The notes below the pieces were generated by a model. That model did not search any database and had not been told where the DNA came from. It saw nothing but the letters and a program-made list of their open reading frames with translations. From UBA4781 sp963556045 (GTDB lineage: Bacteria; Chloroflexota; Anaerolineae; Anaerolineales; Anaerolineaceae), in NCBI GenBank assembly GCA_963556045.3, contig CAUVYA020000002.1, forward strand, positions 744,001 to 808,000: a DNA stretch of 64,000 nt, written 5' to 3'. Each line of letters opens with the position of its first letter. Positions within the stretch are counted from its first letter, which is position 1. Of this stretch, positions 24,973-33,468 are shown one piece after another. The position numbers and the translations under genes are program-made.

Positions 24973-27129
24973 ATGAAGCAGATTTTACAGTATATGAACA
25001 GCGGAGAAAGTAAGATCGTGGATGTACCTATCCCGCAGGTCAGAAAGAACACCGCACTTGTTCGAACCGCTGCATCTCTGGTTTCGGCTGGAACAGAACG
25101 TTCACTGGTTGAATTTGGTGAGAAAAACCTGCTGCAAAAAGCTACCTCCCGCCCAGATCTGATGAAACAGGTGTTGGATAAAGCAAAACGAGAAGGTGTA
25201 CTCTCGACCCTCGAATCAACATTCAATCGCCTCGACCAGCCTATGGCGCTGGGGTATTCCTCCGCAGGAACCATCGTGGAAGTTGGAGAAGGATTGATTG
25301 GTTATAAAGTAGGAGATCGCGTCGTGTGTGCAGGTGGGAACCATGCTGTCCATGCTGAATACGCGGTCATCCCACAAAACTTACTGGCACATTTACCCGA
25401 TGACATCCCTTTTGAATCAGCCAGTTTCACCACACTGGGTGCCATCGCACTTAACGGCATCCGCCTGGCACACCTTGAGCTGGGAGATCATGTAGCCGTG
25501 ATTGGACTGGGTTTGTTAGGGTTGCTGACTGCGCGCCTTGTAGAAGCAAATGGCTGCCAGGTTACCGGAATCGAACCTTCCATACAACGGATGGAATTCG
25601 CGCGCAAGGCTGGCATCCAGGCTTTCCAACGGGATGATATCATCTCCGCGACAGCATCACTCACACAAAATCGTGGCTTTGATGCCGTACTGATCTGTGC
25701 TGCTACCAGCAGCAGTGATACCGTAGAGCTAGCCGGTGAGATCGTGCGTGATCGTGGACGCGTCATTTCACTGGGAGTGGTAGGATTGGATATTCCCCGC
25801 AAACCTTACTATGAAAAAGAAATCCATTTTCAGGTTTCCCGTTCATCAGGACCCGGAAGATATGATCCTGTTTACGAAGAAACAGGCGTTGATTACCCGC
25901 TGGGATACGTACGCTGGACGGAAGGGAGAAACCTTCAGGCATTTGTGCAATTACTGCACGCAAAGAAGATAGAGGTCGCGGATCTCATCACCCATCAATT
26001 TTCCATCGAAGATGCAGCGAAAGCCTATGAACTCATCACAGGAAAAACGCAGGAAGCTTATTTAGGTGTAGTGCTAACCTACCCGATTACAAAAGCAGAG
26101 AAACAACAACACAAAGAACGGGTAGAGATACACACAGAGCACAATCCCGAAACCAGCATCAGAGTAGGCGCCATCGGAGCAGGCAATTACGCAAAAGCAA
26201 CTTTTTTACCGGTTATGCACAAAAGTCAGGATATTGATCTGACTGCGATCGCTTCTATCAATGGAGTGAACGCCCAGCATGCCGCACAAAAATTCGGCTT
26301 TGAGTACGCAACCTCATCGGCTGAGGCTATCCTGGAGGATAAAAATATCAACAGTATAGTGATCATGACTCGCCATCAAGATCATGCTGCACTCACATTA
26401 AAGGCGCTGCGTTCAGGAAAGCATGTTTATTGCGAAAAACCGCTTGCTCTTACGCTGGAAGATCTGGATGAAATTGAAATTCAATTGAAGAAGAAAACTT
26501 CCCCGATCTTGATGGTAGGTTTCAACCGGCGATTTGCACCGCTGTCAGTTCAATTGAAAGAATTTTATTCCAGCCGAAAAGAACCGCTTTTTATCCATTA
26601 CACGATCAACGCTGGTTATCTCCCCGTTAACCACTGGCTGCATGACCCGCTCGAAGGCGGTGGACGCATCATTGGCGAAGGCTGCCACTTCATTGATTAC
26701 CTCACTTTTTTGATCGGCGAAACACCGCAAAGTGTGCATGCCGCAGCATTACCGGATGATGGGAAATACCACCAGGATAATATGCTGCTGACGTTCACTT
26801 ACGGAGATGGCTCGCTGGGTTCGATCGCTTATCTGGCAAATGGAGACAAGAGTTTTCCAAAGGAAAGAATAGAGGTGTTCGGCGGCGGAAAAGTAGCCGT
26901 TCTGGACGATTACCGCAGCCTCAGCCTGACTTACAGCGGCAGCACCCACACCATTCGCTCTCGGTTCAGGCAGGATAAAGGTCATCAGGCTGCATGGGAA
27001 GCATTTCTGCAGAGTATCCGCGCGGGCAGCGAAGCACCCGTCCCGTACGATCAGCTTCTGGCTGTCAGTCGAGCAGCGATTTTAAGTATGCGATCAGCTT
27101 CGGAGAAGAAGACCATTTCACTTGGTTAA
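24973..27129 (+). CDS. Bi-domain oxidoreductase (zinc-type MDR domain fused to Gfo/Idh/MocA domain)
   Basis: This 718-residue protein joins two NAD(P)-dependent dehydrogenase folds. Residues 1-370 resemble medium-chain zinc alcohol dehydrogenases (GYSSAGTIVEVGEG, GYKVGDRVVCAGG, and the nucleotide site VIGLGLLGLLTARLV). Residues 395-715 are Gfo/Idh/MocA-like (VGAIGAGNYAKATFLP, HVYCEKPLALTLEDLDEIE, GEGCHFIDYLTFLIG). This fusion is recurrent in capsule and exopolysaccharide loci, often beside heparinase-like genes as here, and is thought to act on sugars or sugar nucleotides. The substrate is unknown. GAGGT precedes the ATG. It opens a run through the glycosyltransferase and phoB. Confidence 0.85.
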   Translation: MKQILQYMNSGESKIVDVPIPQVRKNTALVRTAASLVSAGTERSLVEFGEKNLLQKATSRPDLMKQVLDKAKREGVLSTLESTFNRLDQPMALGYSSAGTIVEVGEGLIGYKVGDRVVCAGGNHAVHAEYAVIPQNLLAHLPDDIPFESASFTTLGAIALNGIRLAHLELGDHVAVIGLGLLGLLTARLVEANGCQVTGIEPSIQRMEFARKAGIQAFQRDDIISATASLTQNRGFDAVLICAATSSSDTVELAGEIVRDRGRVISLGVVGLDIPRKPYYEKEIHFQVSRSSGPGRYDPVYEETGVDYPLGYVRWTEGRNLQAFVQLLHAKKIEVADLITHQFSIEDAAKAYELITGKTQEAYLGVVLTYPITKAEKQQHKERVEIHTEHNPETSIRVGAIGAGNYAKATFLPVMHKSQDIDLTAIASINGVNAQHAAQKFGFEYATSSAEAILEDKNINSIVIMTRHQDHAALTLKALRSGKHVYCEKPLALTLEDLDEIEIQLKKKTSPILMVGFNRRFAPLSVQLKEFYSSRKEPLFIHYTINAGYLPVNHWLHDPLEGGGRIIGEGCHFIDYLTFLIGETPQSVHAAALPDDGKYHQDNMLLTFTYGDGSLGSIAYLANGDKSFPKERIEVFGGGKVAVLDDYRSLSLTYSGSTHTIRSRFRQDKGHQAAWEAFLQSIRAGSEAPVPYDQLLAVSRAAILSMRSASEKKTISLG

Positions 27130-27135
27130 CACATT

Positions 27136-29058
27136 ATGGCAAATAGCAAAAAGCTGCGTACCCTTTTGAAAGCGCCTGCAGAACTGGGTTGGAAATCAAC
27201 CTGGCAGTATGCGCTCTATCAGGGCGGACTGCGCAGCGGGTATTTCTATCTTCGTACCCTGCCCCCCAGAATTCATACGATCCAAAAACAGCTACCCCAA
27301 ACTCCGAAAGATATTATCGCACTGCCCGATAGACAAGTTCTAATACAAGTACTGGGTGAAACGCTACCTGCCCTGCTGCAGGAAGCGAACGATGTTCGCC
27401 GCGGCAAAATGCACCTTTTTGAAGGACTATTGGTAGATTTCTCACTCCATCACCAAACCTCTTTAATGCATTGGAGTCAATTTGAGCGCGGGAAAGTCAA
27501 GACAGATAAAGATATCAAATTCATCTGGGAACCCGCGCGTTCAGGCTGGGCATTCCTGCTGGCACGAGCGTTTTATGTCAGTGAAGACGATCGCTATACG
27601 CAATCTTTTATCCGTCTTTTGGACCAGTACCAGCATGAGAATCCGCCTTATTATGGACCTAATTGGATATCTGCACAGGAAGCAGCGCTGCGTATTGTGG
27701 CTTTTTGTTTTGCCTATCAGGTCTTTTCTACCTCCACTGCCTTTCCTGAACAATCTCGAAATGATCTCATTCTTGCGATCGCTCTGAATGCGCACCGAAT
27801 TCCCCCTACCCTGTGTTATGCGCGCTCTCAACGCAATAATCACCTCATCAGTGAGGCAGTCGGATTATATACAGCAGGAATATTTTTAGAAGGATATGCT
27901 CCTGCTCGAAGATGGAAACGTACTGGAAAAAAGATATTCGAGCAAGCCATTCTTGACCAAATTGATGAAGATGGTACCTATATCCAGCACAGCACGAACT
28001 ACCATCGCCTGATGCTGGATGAAGCACTCTGGATGAGTTCCATCGCGAAAGCAGCCGGCGATAGCTTCTCTCAACCGGTTCTGCGAAAATTGGCAGTTTC
28101 TACGGAACATCTCTATCAATTAGCCGACACAATTTCCGGTCTCGTACCAAATCTGGGCAACCAGGATGGATCAAACATCCTTCCATTAGCCACGGCAGAT
28201 CATCTGGACCACCGGGCAACCATTCAGGCTGCCAGCCGGCAGTTCCTGGGGAAAAATGCGTTTGAAGATGGTAACTGGGATGAAAAATGTGTATGGCTGA
28301 ATATCCAGCCGCAGGCTGCATCGCTGGGAGAATTAGAAGAATCGCATATACTCCATTCACCTGCCGGCCGGGCAAGTCTGCGGGCAGTTCCTTACCATGC
28401 CAGACCGGCGCACGCCGATCAACTACATGTGGAAATTTGGCATCAAGGGCAGAACCTGGCAATGGATGCCGGAACATTCCTGTACAATGCCCCTTCGCCC
28501 TGGCAAAATGCACTGTGTACCACGCTGGTGCATAACACGATCTGCGTTGATAGAACAGATCAAATGACAAAAGCTGGAAAATTCCTGTGGCTGGATTGGG
28601 CAAACGCTGAAATTTCCGCATCCAAACCTGACAGCATAACCGCCAGCCATGATGGATATAAAGACAAAGGCATTATCCATACACGAACATTATCCAGGAC
28701 ACAGCATGGCTGGAATGTAGTTGATAAACTTCATCAGGAAAAAAGCACGTTAGCAGACCATGAATATATACTGCACTGGCTGCTGCCTGACCTGCCATTT
28801 GATTTCCAGATAGACCGCATCCATTTTCATAATCCTGCATTTCAGCTCTTTTTTACCAGCAACCAGCAAACAAAAGCTCACCTTCACATTATGAGGGGCG
28901 GGCAGGTCATCCATGGAGATTCAAGTATTGACCCGTTCTTATTCGGATGGTTCTCTCCCACTTATGGGGCAAAGGTGGAGGCTTTATCTATTCTTTATAT
29001 CGTCCACAGCAGTCTTCCCCTCACTACCATCACTTCGAACTGGAAATTTCTGGATTAA
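27136..29058 (+). CDS. Heparinase II/III-family polysaccharide lyase-like protein
   Basis: The 640-residue protein has an alpha-helical toroid N-terminal half (RNNHLISEAVGLYTAGIFLE, then HSTNYHRLMLDEALW with the Asn, His and Tyr positions expected in this superfamily). It is followed by a beta-sandwich C-terminal half typical of heparinase II/III (HADQLHVEIWHQGQNLAMDAG and LVHNTICVD). No signal peptide is visible, which is odd for a lyase but common for members in polysaccharide synthesis loci, where they may process or modify glycans. It follows the bi-domain oxidoreductase after six bases. Catalytic activity is not certain. Confidence 0.82.
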   Translation: MANSKKLRTLLKAPAELGWKSTWQYALYQGGLRSGYFYLRTLPPRIHTIQKQLPQTPKDIIALPDRQVLIQVLGETLPALLQEANDVRRGKMHLFEGLLVDFSLHHQTSLMHWSQFERGKVKTDKDIKFIWEPARSGWAFLLARAFYVSEDDRYTQSFIRLLDQYQHENPPYYGPNWISAQEAALRIVAFCFAYQVFSTSTAFPEQSRNDLILAIALNAHRIPPTLCYARSQRNNHLISEAVGLYTAGIFLEGYAPARRWKRTGKKIFEQAILDQIDEDGTYIQHSTNYHRLMLDEALWMSSIAKAAGDSFSQPVLRKLAVSTEHLYQLADTISGLVPNLGNQDGSNILPLATADHLDHRATIQAASRQFLGKNAFEDGNWDEKCVWLNIQPQAASLGELEESHILHSPAGRASLRAVPYHARPAHADQLHVEIWHQGQNLAMDAGTFLYNAPSPWQNALCTTLVHNTICVDRTDQMTKAGKFLWLDWANAEISASKPDSITASHDGYKDKGIIHTRTLSRTQHGWNVVDKLHQEKSTLADHEYILHWLLPDLPFDFQIDRIHFHNPAFQLFFTSNQQTKAHLHIMRGGQVIHGDSSIDPFLFGWFSPTYGAKVEALSILYIVHSSLPLTTITSNWKFLD

Positions 29059-29086
29059 CGGAACAGGAAGATAGTACAATCGGGAT

Positions 29087-30295
29087 ATGCATATACTGCT
29101 GATCCATCAAGCCTTTGTGACCGTCAATGAACCGGGCGGAACCCGCCACCACGAGCTGGCACGTGTTCTGGCTCAGCAAGGACACCAGGTAAGCATCATC
29201 GCCAGTCCGATCAGCTATCTCACAGGGAAAGCTTCTTCAAAACTCAAGAAAGAAGTGGATGAATACGGAGTGACGATATATCGTACCTGTACCTACCCTG
29301 CATTGCACCGCAGCTTCTTTCACCGCCTGATCAGTTTCTTCTCCTTCATGTTCTCTTCATTTTTCCGGGCGATACGAATCCGAAAAGTTGACCTGGTATG
29401 GGGAACCTCACCACCCATCTTTCAAGGATTCACGGCGTGGCTGGTAACACGTCTTAAAGGCGTCCCATTTGTGTTCGAAATTCGTGACCTGTGGCCTGCT
29501 TTTGCCATCGCGGTTGGAGTTCTCAAAAATCCCCTCATCATCCGTCTTTCCAGATGGCTGGAGCGTTTTCTATACCGCCATTCCGATCTGGTCATCATCA
29601 ATTCACCCGGATATCTTGAGCACGTACAACAGCGTGGAGCCAAACAGGTCGTTCTCATCCCTAATGGCGTAGATACCAGCATGTTCCCAAAGAACGAGGA
29701 TGGCATGGCTTTTCGGAAACAGAACCACCTTGAAGAGAAATTCCTTGTTTTCTACACCGGCGCGCACGGCATGTCCAATGATCTGACGGTGGTCATCGAA
29801 GCAGCTCACATGTGCCGGCAAAATGAGAAAATCCATTTCGTTCTGCTGGGTGATGGAAAAGAAAAAGATGCGCTGATGCAACTGTCTGCTGAAAAAGGAC
29901 TGAATAATATCTCTTTCCTTCCTCCTGTAGAGAAAACGGAGATGAATCGTGCATTAAGAGCAGCCAATTGCTGCATTGCCATATTAAAACCCATTGAGAT
30001 GTACAAAACCACCTACCCCAATAAAGTGTTCGATTACATGGCAGCCGGGAAAGCAGTCATCCTTGCGATTGATGGCGTGATCCGCCAGGTTGTGGAGGAT
30101 GCTCAATGCGGAATTTTTGTTCAACCGGGCGATGCGGCAGCCATGGCGCAAACCATTCAACAGCTGTATCGCTCCCCTGATGTATGCAAAAAAATGGGGA
30201 TTCATGGTAGAGTGTATGTTGAAAACCATTATGATCGTCAAAAAACAGCAGAACAGTTGCTAGCTGCATTTTTACAGGTGGAAAAAAAGCTATGA
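29087..30295 (+). CDS. Family 4 glycosyltransferase (WbuB-like)
   Basis: This GT4-family, GT-B-fold transferase (402 residues) probably adds a sugar to a lipid-linked surface glycan. The N-terminal domain begins MHILLIHQAF with EPGGTRHHELAR. A hydrophobic patch near residues 72-92 suggests membrane association. The C-terminal donor domain has LIPNGVDTSMF, FLPPVEKTEM and YPNKVFDYMAAGKAVI, the last resembling the EX7E-type region. Its stop overlaps the phoB-like gene by four bases. Donor and acceptor cannot be read from sequence. Confidence 0.87.
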   Translation: MHILLIHQAFVTVNEPGGTRHHELARVLAQQGHQVSIIASPISYLTGKASSKLKKEVDEYGVTIYRTCTYPALHRSFFHRLISFFSFMFSSFFRAIRIRKVDLVWGTSPPIFQGFTAWLVTRLKGVPFVFEIRDLWPAFAIAVGVLKNPLIIRLSRWLERFLYRHSDLVIINSPGYLEHVQQRGAKQVVLIPNGVDTSMFPKNEDGMAFRKQNHLEEKFLVFYTGAHGMSNDLTVVIEAAHMCRQNEKIHFVLLGDGKEKDALMQLSAEKGLNNISFLPPVEKTEMNRALRAANCCIAILKPIEMYKTTYPNKVFDYMAAGKAVILAIDGVIRQVVEDAQCGIFVQPGDAAAMAQTIQQLYRSPDVCKKMGIHGRVYVENHYDRQKTAEQLLAAFLQVEKKL

Positions 30296-30993
30296 CCGAA
30301 AGAATTTTGATCGTTGAAGATGATCTCACACTGCAAGAAACTCTGGTCTACAATCTAAGCCGGCAGGGGTATGACGTAGAAACCGCATCGGATGGAAACT
30401 CTGCTGTGGAAAAAGTCCAGCAAAATCCACCAGATCTGATCTTACTGGATATTATGCTGCCGGGGATGGATGGGTTTGAAGTATGCCGTATCATTCGCAA
30501 GAATTTCACCACCCCGATCTTGATGTTGACGGCACGCGATGATGAAATTGACCGTGTAGTCGGATTGGAAGTGGGCGCAGATGATTACCTCACCAAACCC
30601 TTCAGCATGCGGGAGTTGATCGCACGGGTGAAAGCACTCTTCAGACGTTCGCACATCTTACAGGAAGATCAACAATCCCAAGCAAGTCAGAAGAAGAGAT
30701 ATGTTTTCAATGGTCTTATAATTGATCAGGATCGCCGCGAGATCAGCATTGATGGGAAAGTAGTGGAGTTTAAACCCAAAGAATACGAGCTGCTCATCTA
30801 TTTTGCTCAGAATAAAGGGCATGTGCTCAGCCGTGAGCAGATCCTCGAGAAAGTATGGGGGTGGGATTATTTTGGCGATAGCCGTACGGTAGATGTCCAT
30901 GTACGCTGGCTGCGGGAGAAGATCGAAAAAGATCCCGCCGCTCCACAGCGGATCTTAACGGTGCGCAGTGCCGGATATCGCTTTGATGGGTAA
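30292..30993 (+). CDS. phoB: PhoB-like OmpR-family response regulator
   Basis: The 233-residue regulator has a receiver domain with Asp10/Asp11, phospho-acceptor Asp53, Thr80 and Lys102, and a winged-helix DNA-binding domain from about residue 135 (VVEFKPKEYELLIYF, GWDYFGDSRTVDVHVRWLR). It starts in an ATGA overlap with the glycosyltransferase gene and is followed after seven bases by a histidine kinase gene. The pst genes with a Pho-box-like promoter begin 1.5 kb downstream, so a phosphate-starvation role is the best reading. PhoP or another OmpR name would fit the sequence equally well. Confidence 0.85.
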   Translation: MTERILIVEDDLTLQETLVYNLSRQGYDVETASDGNSAVEKVQQNPPDLILLDIMLPGMDGFEVCRIIRKNFTTPILMLTARDDEIDRVVGLEVGADDYLTKPFSMRELIARVKALFRRSHILQEDQQSQASQKKRYVFNGLIIDQDRREISIDGKVVEFKPKEYELLIYFAQNKGHVLSREQILEKVWGWDYFGDSRTVDVHVRWLREKIEKDPAAPQRILTVRSAGYRFDG

Positions 30994-31000
30994 TTAACAC

Positions 31001-32362
31001 ATGTTTCCATTCTTCTGGCGTATCTTTCTCAGTTTTCTCCTCATCACCGCCTTCAGCATTGCCGCATGTACAGACTGGAAAACCCTCCCTACTATCCTGA
31101 CAGAAATATTTAAAACACAACTGCCGCAGCTTGTGCTGCTCCTGGCAGGCGAGGCAGGGCTGGCAGGATTGGTTAGTTTTCTTCTATATAACCCGATTCA
31201 CAAATTACGTCTTGACCTATCGGGGAGAAAAATGGATCACTCTACGCGAAAGCGCATCGAAAAACGCCCTGATGAAATCGGGGCGCTGGCAACTGCCATT
31301 TCTAAAAGATCGCTGCAATACGATGCAGCCATAGACGATCTTATGGCACAACAGCGCTATCTGGCAACTATCCTGGAAAACCTCAATGATGGTATCTGCA
31401 TAGTGGATGATCAGGGATCGGTTCTGATCATTAATCAGGCTACCAAACGTATGTTCCAGATCCCTGAAAGTGCTGTCAGTGGTCAAACCTTGATCGAGAC
31501 TATCCGGCATCACAGGGTACTGGAATTATGGCAAAACTGCCAGATAAGCGGAATGCAGCAAACCGTACAGCTTGAAACAAGTATGGACCGAAACTACCTG
31601 CAGTGTATTGCCACACCGCTGGAACCAAAGCATGAAGGCAATATCTTGCTTTTATTTCAGGATGTCACTCGTCTTCATCAACTTGAAATTGTCAGGCGCG
31701 ATTTTGTCAGCAATGTTTCACACGAATTACGAACACCACTCACTTCATTAAAATTGATCACCGAGACCTTGAGTGATAGTGCCATGGATGACCCCCCCGC
31801 ACAACGGAAATTTCTCAAGCAAATGGAGACGGAAATTGATAATCTCACGCAGCTGGTTCAGGAGCTGCTTGAACTATCCCGCATCGAATCCGGTCTTGTC
31901 CCTTTACAGAAAACAGCAATTGATCCCTGCGCTCTTTTAAATGAGGCAGCTACCAGAATGCAGGTACAGGCAGAACGCGCTGGACTTTCCTTCACCTGGA
32001 ATTGTGAGGACAACCTCCCCCTCATTTCCGTTGATACTGCACGCCTGGGGCAGGTACTCATCAACCTCATCCACAACGCTATCAAATTCACTCCTCCTGG
32101 CGGGAAGATACACGTTTCAGTTCAGAAGGAAAAGGAAACTGTGGTTTTTTCGGTTTCGGATACTGGGATTGGTATTCCGCAAAATGATATCGATCGCATT
32201 TTTGAACGCTTCTATAAGACCGATCGGTCACGTTCAAAAAGCGGCACCGGATTGGGGCTTTCCATCGCGCGCCACCTGGTCGAAGCACACGATGGAAAAC
32301 TGTGGGTAGAGAGCACTGTAGGAAAAGGCAGCACCTTCTCCTTTTCTATTTCCATAAAATAG
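31001..32362 (+). CDS. phoR: PhoR-like sensor histidine kinase
   Basis: The 453-residue kinase has two N-terminal membrane segments (about 5-22 and 42-63), a short HAMP-like linker, a PAS domain (ILENLNDGICIVDDQGSVLI), the HisKA domain SNVSHELRTPL with phospho-acceptor His241, and the ATPase domain with the N box LINLIHNAIKFTPPGG, G1 DTGIGIP, F box IFERFYK and G2 GTGLGLS. This layout, with little or no periplasmic domain, is that of PhoR. It pairs with the preceding regulator. Like E. coli PhoR it could sense through PstSCAB and PhoU, both encoded just downstream. Confidence 0.87.
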   Translation: MFPFFWRIFLSFLLITAFSIAACTDWKTLPTILTEIFKTQLPQLVLLLAGEAGLAGLVSFLLYNPIHKLRLDLSGRKMDHSTRKRIEKRPDEIGALATAISKRSLQYDAAIDDLMAQQRYLATILENLNDGICIVDDQGSVLIINQATKRMFQIPESAVSGQTLIETIRHHRVLELWQNCQISGMQQTVQLETSMDRNYLQCIATPLEPKHEGNILLLFQDVTRLHQLEIVRRDFVSNVSHELRTPLTSLKLITETLSDSAMDDPPAQRKFLKQMETEIDNLTQLVQELLELSRIESGLVPLQKTAIDPCALLNEAATRMQVQAERAGLSFTWNCEDNLPLISVDTARLGQVLINLIHNAIKFTPPGGKIHVSVQKEKETVVFSVSDTGIGIPQNDIDRIFERFYKTDRSRSKSGTGLGLSIARHLVEAHDGKLWVESTVGKGSTFSFSISIK

Positions 32363-32387
32363 AAATCTTTTCATCCTGACGAAATCC

Positions 32388-32441
32388 TTAATCAAACATT
32401 AATCTTTCCCTCACCTTGTGTTAAACGCTGGCAGGTAATAT
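32388..32441 (+). promoter_or_regulatory. Pho-box-like repeats and -10 element upstream of pstS
   Basis: TTAATC occurs at 32388 and 32399, and TTAAAC at 32421, all on an 11-base repeat. The fourth register at 32410 (CTCACC) is degenerate. PhoB/PhoP-type regulators bind direct repeats with this spacing. TAATAT at 32436-32441 lies nine bases after the last unit, and no good -35 is present, as expected for an activated Pho promoter. The start codon of pstS is at 32474 with GGAG nine bases before it. Confidence 0.65.
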
Positions 32442-32473
32442 ACAGCCATCAACTACATAAGGAGAAAGAAAGA

Positions 32474-33403
32474 ATGTCTCGTAAGATATTTGGTTTATTA
32501 AGTGTCATGTTAGTAAGTGCTCTTCTGCTGGGCGCCTGCAGTACAGCCGCTGTTGAAGAACCCGCCCCAGCAGCCGAAGAAGCAGCTCCTGTCATGGAAG
32601 AAGCCGCACCAGCCGAGGAAGAAGCCCCTGTAGAAGAAGCTCTTTCCGGTCAACTGCAATTAGCTGGTTCAACCACCGTGCAGCCATTAGCCGAAGTTCT
32701 CTCAGAAGCCTTCATGGATGCCAATCCTGACGTCATGGTCGAGATCCAGGGTGGCGGGTCAAGCGTTGGTGTTACCTCTGCCGGAGAAGGTACCGTTGAT
32801 ATTGGAAATGCTTCTCGCGCAGTAAAAGACAGCGAATTCGAAACCTTCCCCAATTTGACCGTTTACACGATCGCCTATGACGGTATCGCTATCGTCACCA
32901 ATCCCGATCTGGATATCCCCACCCTCACACCTGACCAGGTGCGCGCTATCTTCGGTGGCGAGATCACCAATTTCTCTGAAGTCGGCGGACCGGATGCAGC
33001 AATCGTGGTGGTCTCCCGTGAAGAGGGTTCAGGCACACGCGCTGCTTTCGAGGAACTCGTGATGGAATACAAAGATGAGAATGGCGAGAAAGTCTTAATG
33101 CCCATCAGCGAAAATGCCCTGCTGCAGCAATCCAATGGGCAGGTCTCAACCATCGTATCAACCACTCCCAATACCATCGGCTTCCTTTCCTTCGGTTATC
33201 TCAGTGATGCGGTCAAGGGTGTCGCGATTGATGGTGTAGAACCCACCGTAGAGAATGTAAAGAACGGCAGCTACAGCATCTTCCGCCCCCTGAACATGCT
33301 CACCGATGGTGAAGCAACAGGTCTGGCGAAAGCATTCATCGACTACATCCTGTCGGATGCCGGTCAGGAAATTGTGGCTGAAGATTACATCACCGTACAA
33401 TAA
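32474..33403 (+). CDS. pstS: Phosphate ABC transporter substrate-binding lipoprotein
   Basis: PstS captures phosphate outside the membrane and passes it to PstCA. The 309-residue precursor has a lipoprotein signal ending LLGAC (Cys22), then a low-complexity linker of Ala, Pro and Glu (about 26-58) that spaces the domain from the membrane. The binding domain contains LAGSTTVQPLAEVLSEAF, GGGSSVGV and SREEGSGTRAAFEELV, the classic phosphate-loop segments. A hairpin follows before pstC, consistent with higher expression of the binding protein than of the channel. Confidence 0.95.
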   Translation: MSRKIFGLLSVMLVSALLLGACSTAAVEEPAPAAEEAAPVMEEAAPAEEEAPVEEALSGQLQLAGSTTVQPLAEVLSEAFMDANPDVMVEIQGGGSSVGVTSAGEGTVDIGNASRAVKDSEFETFPNLTVYTIAYDGIAIVTNPDLDIPTLTPDQVRAIFGGEITNFSEVGGPDAAIVVVSREEGSGTRAAFEELVMEYKDENGEKVLMPISENALLQQSNGQVSTIVSTTPNTIGFLSFGYLSDAVKGVAIDGVEPTVENVKNGSYSIFRPLNMLTDGEATGLAKAFIDYILSDAGQEIVAEDYITVQ

Positions 33404-33418
33404 AACAAAGCCCGAATA

Positions 33419-33453
33419 GAAAATGGGGCGCAGGTAACTTGCACCCCATTTTC
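33419..33453 (+). terminator. Intergenic hairpin between pstS and pstC (attenuator)
   Basis: A long stem (GAAAATGGGGCGCA with TGCACCCCATTTTC, one mismatch) with a seven-base loop sits between pstS and pstC. It is followed only by TTCG, so termination is probably partial. Such hairpins often protect the upstream mRNA and reduce expression of downstream permease genes. Confidence 0.65.
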
Positions 33454-33468
33454 ATTCGTTTAAAGATC

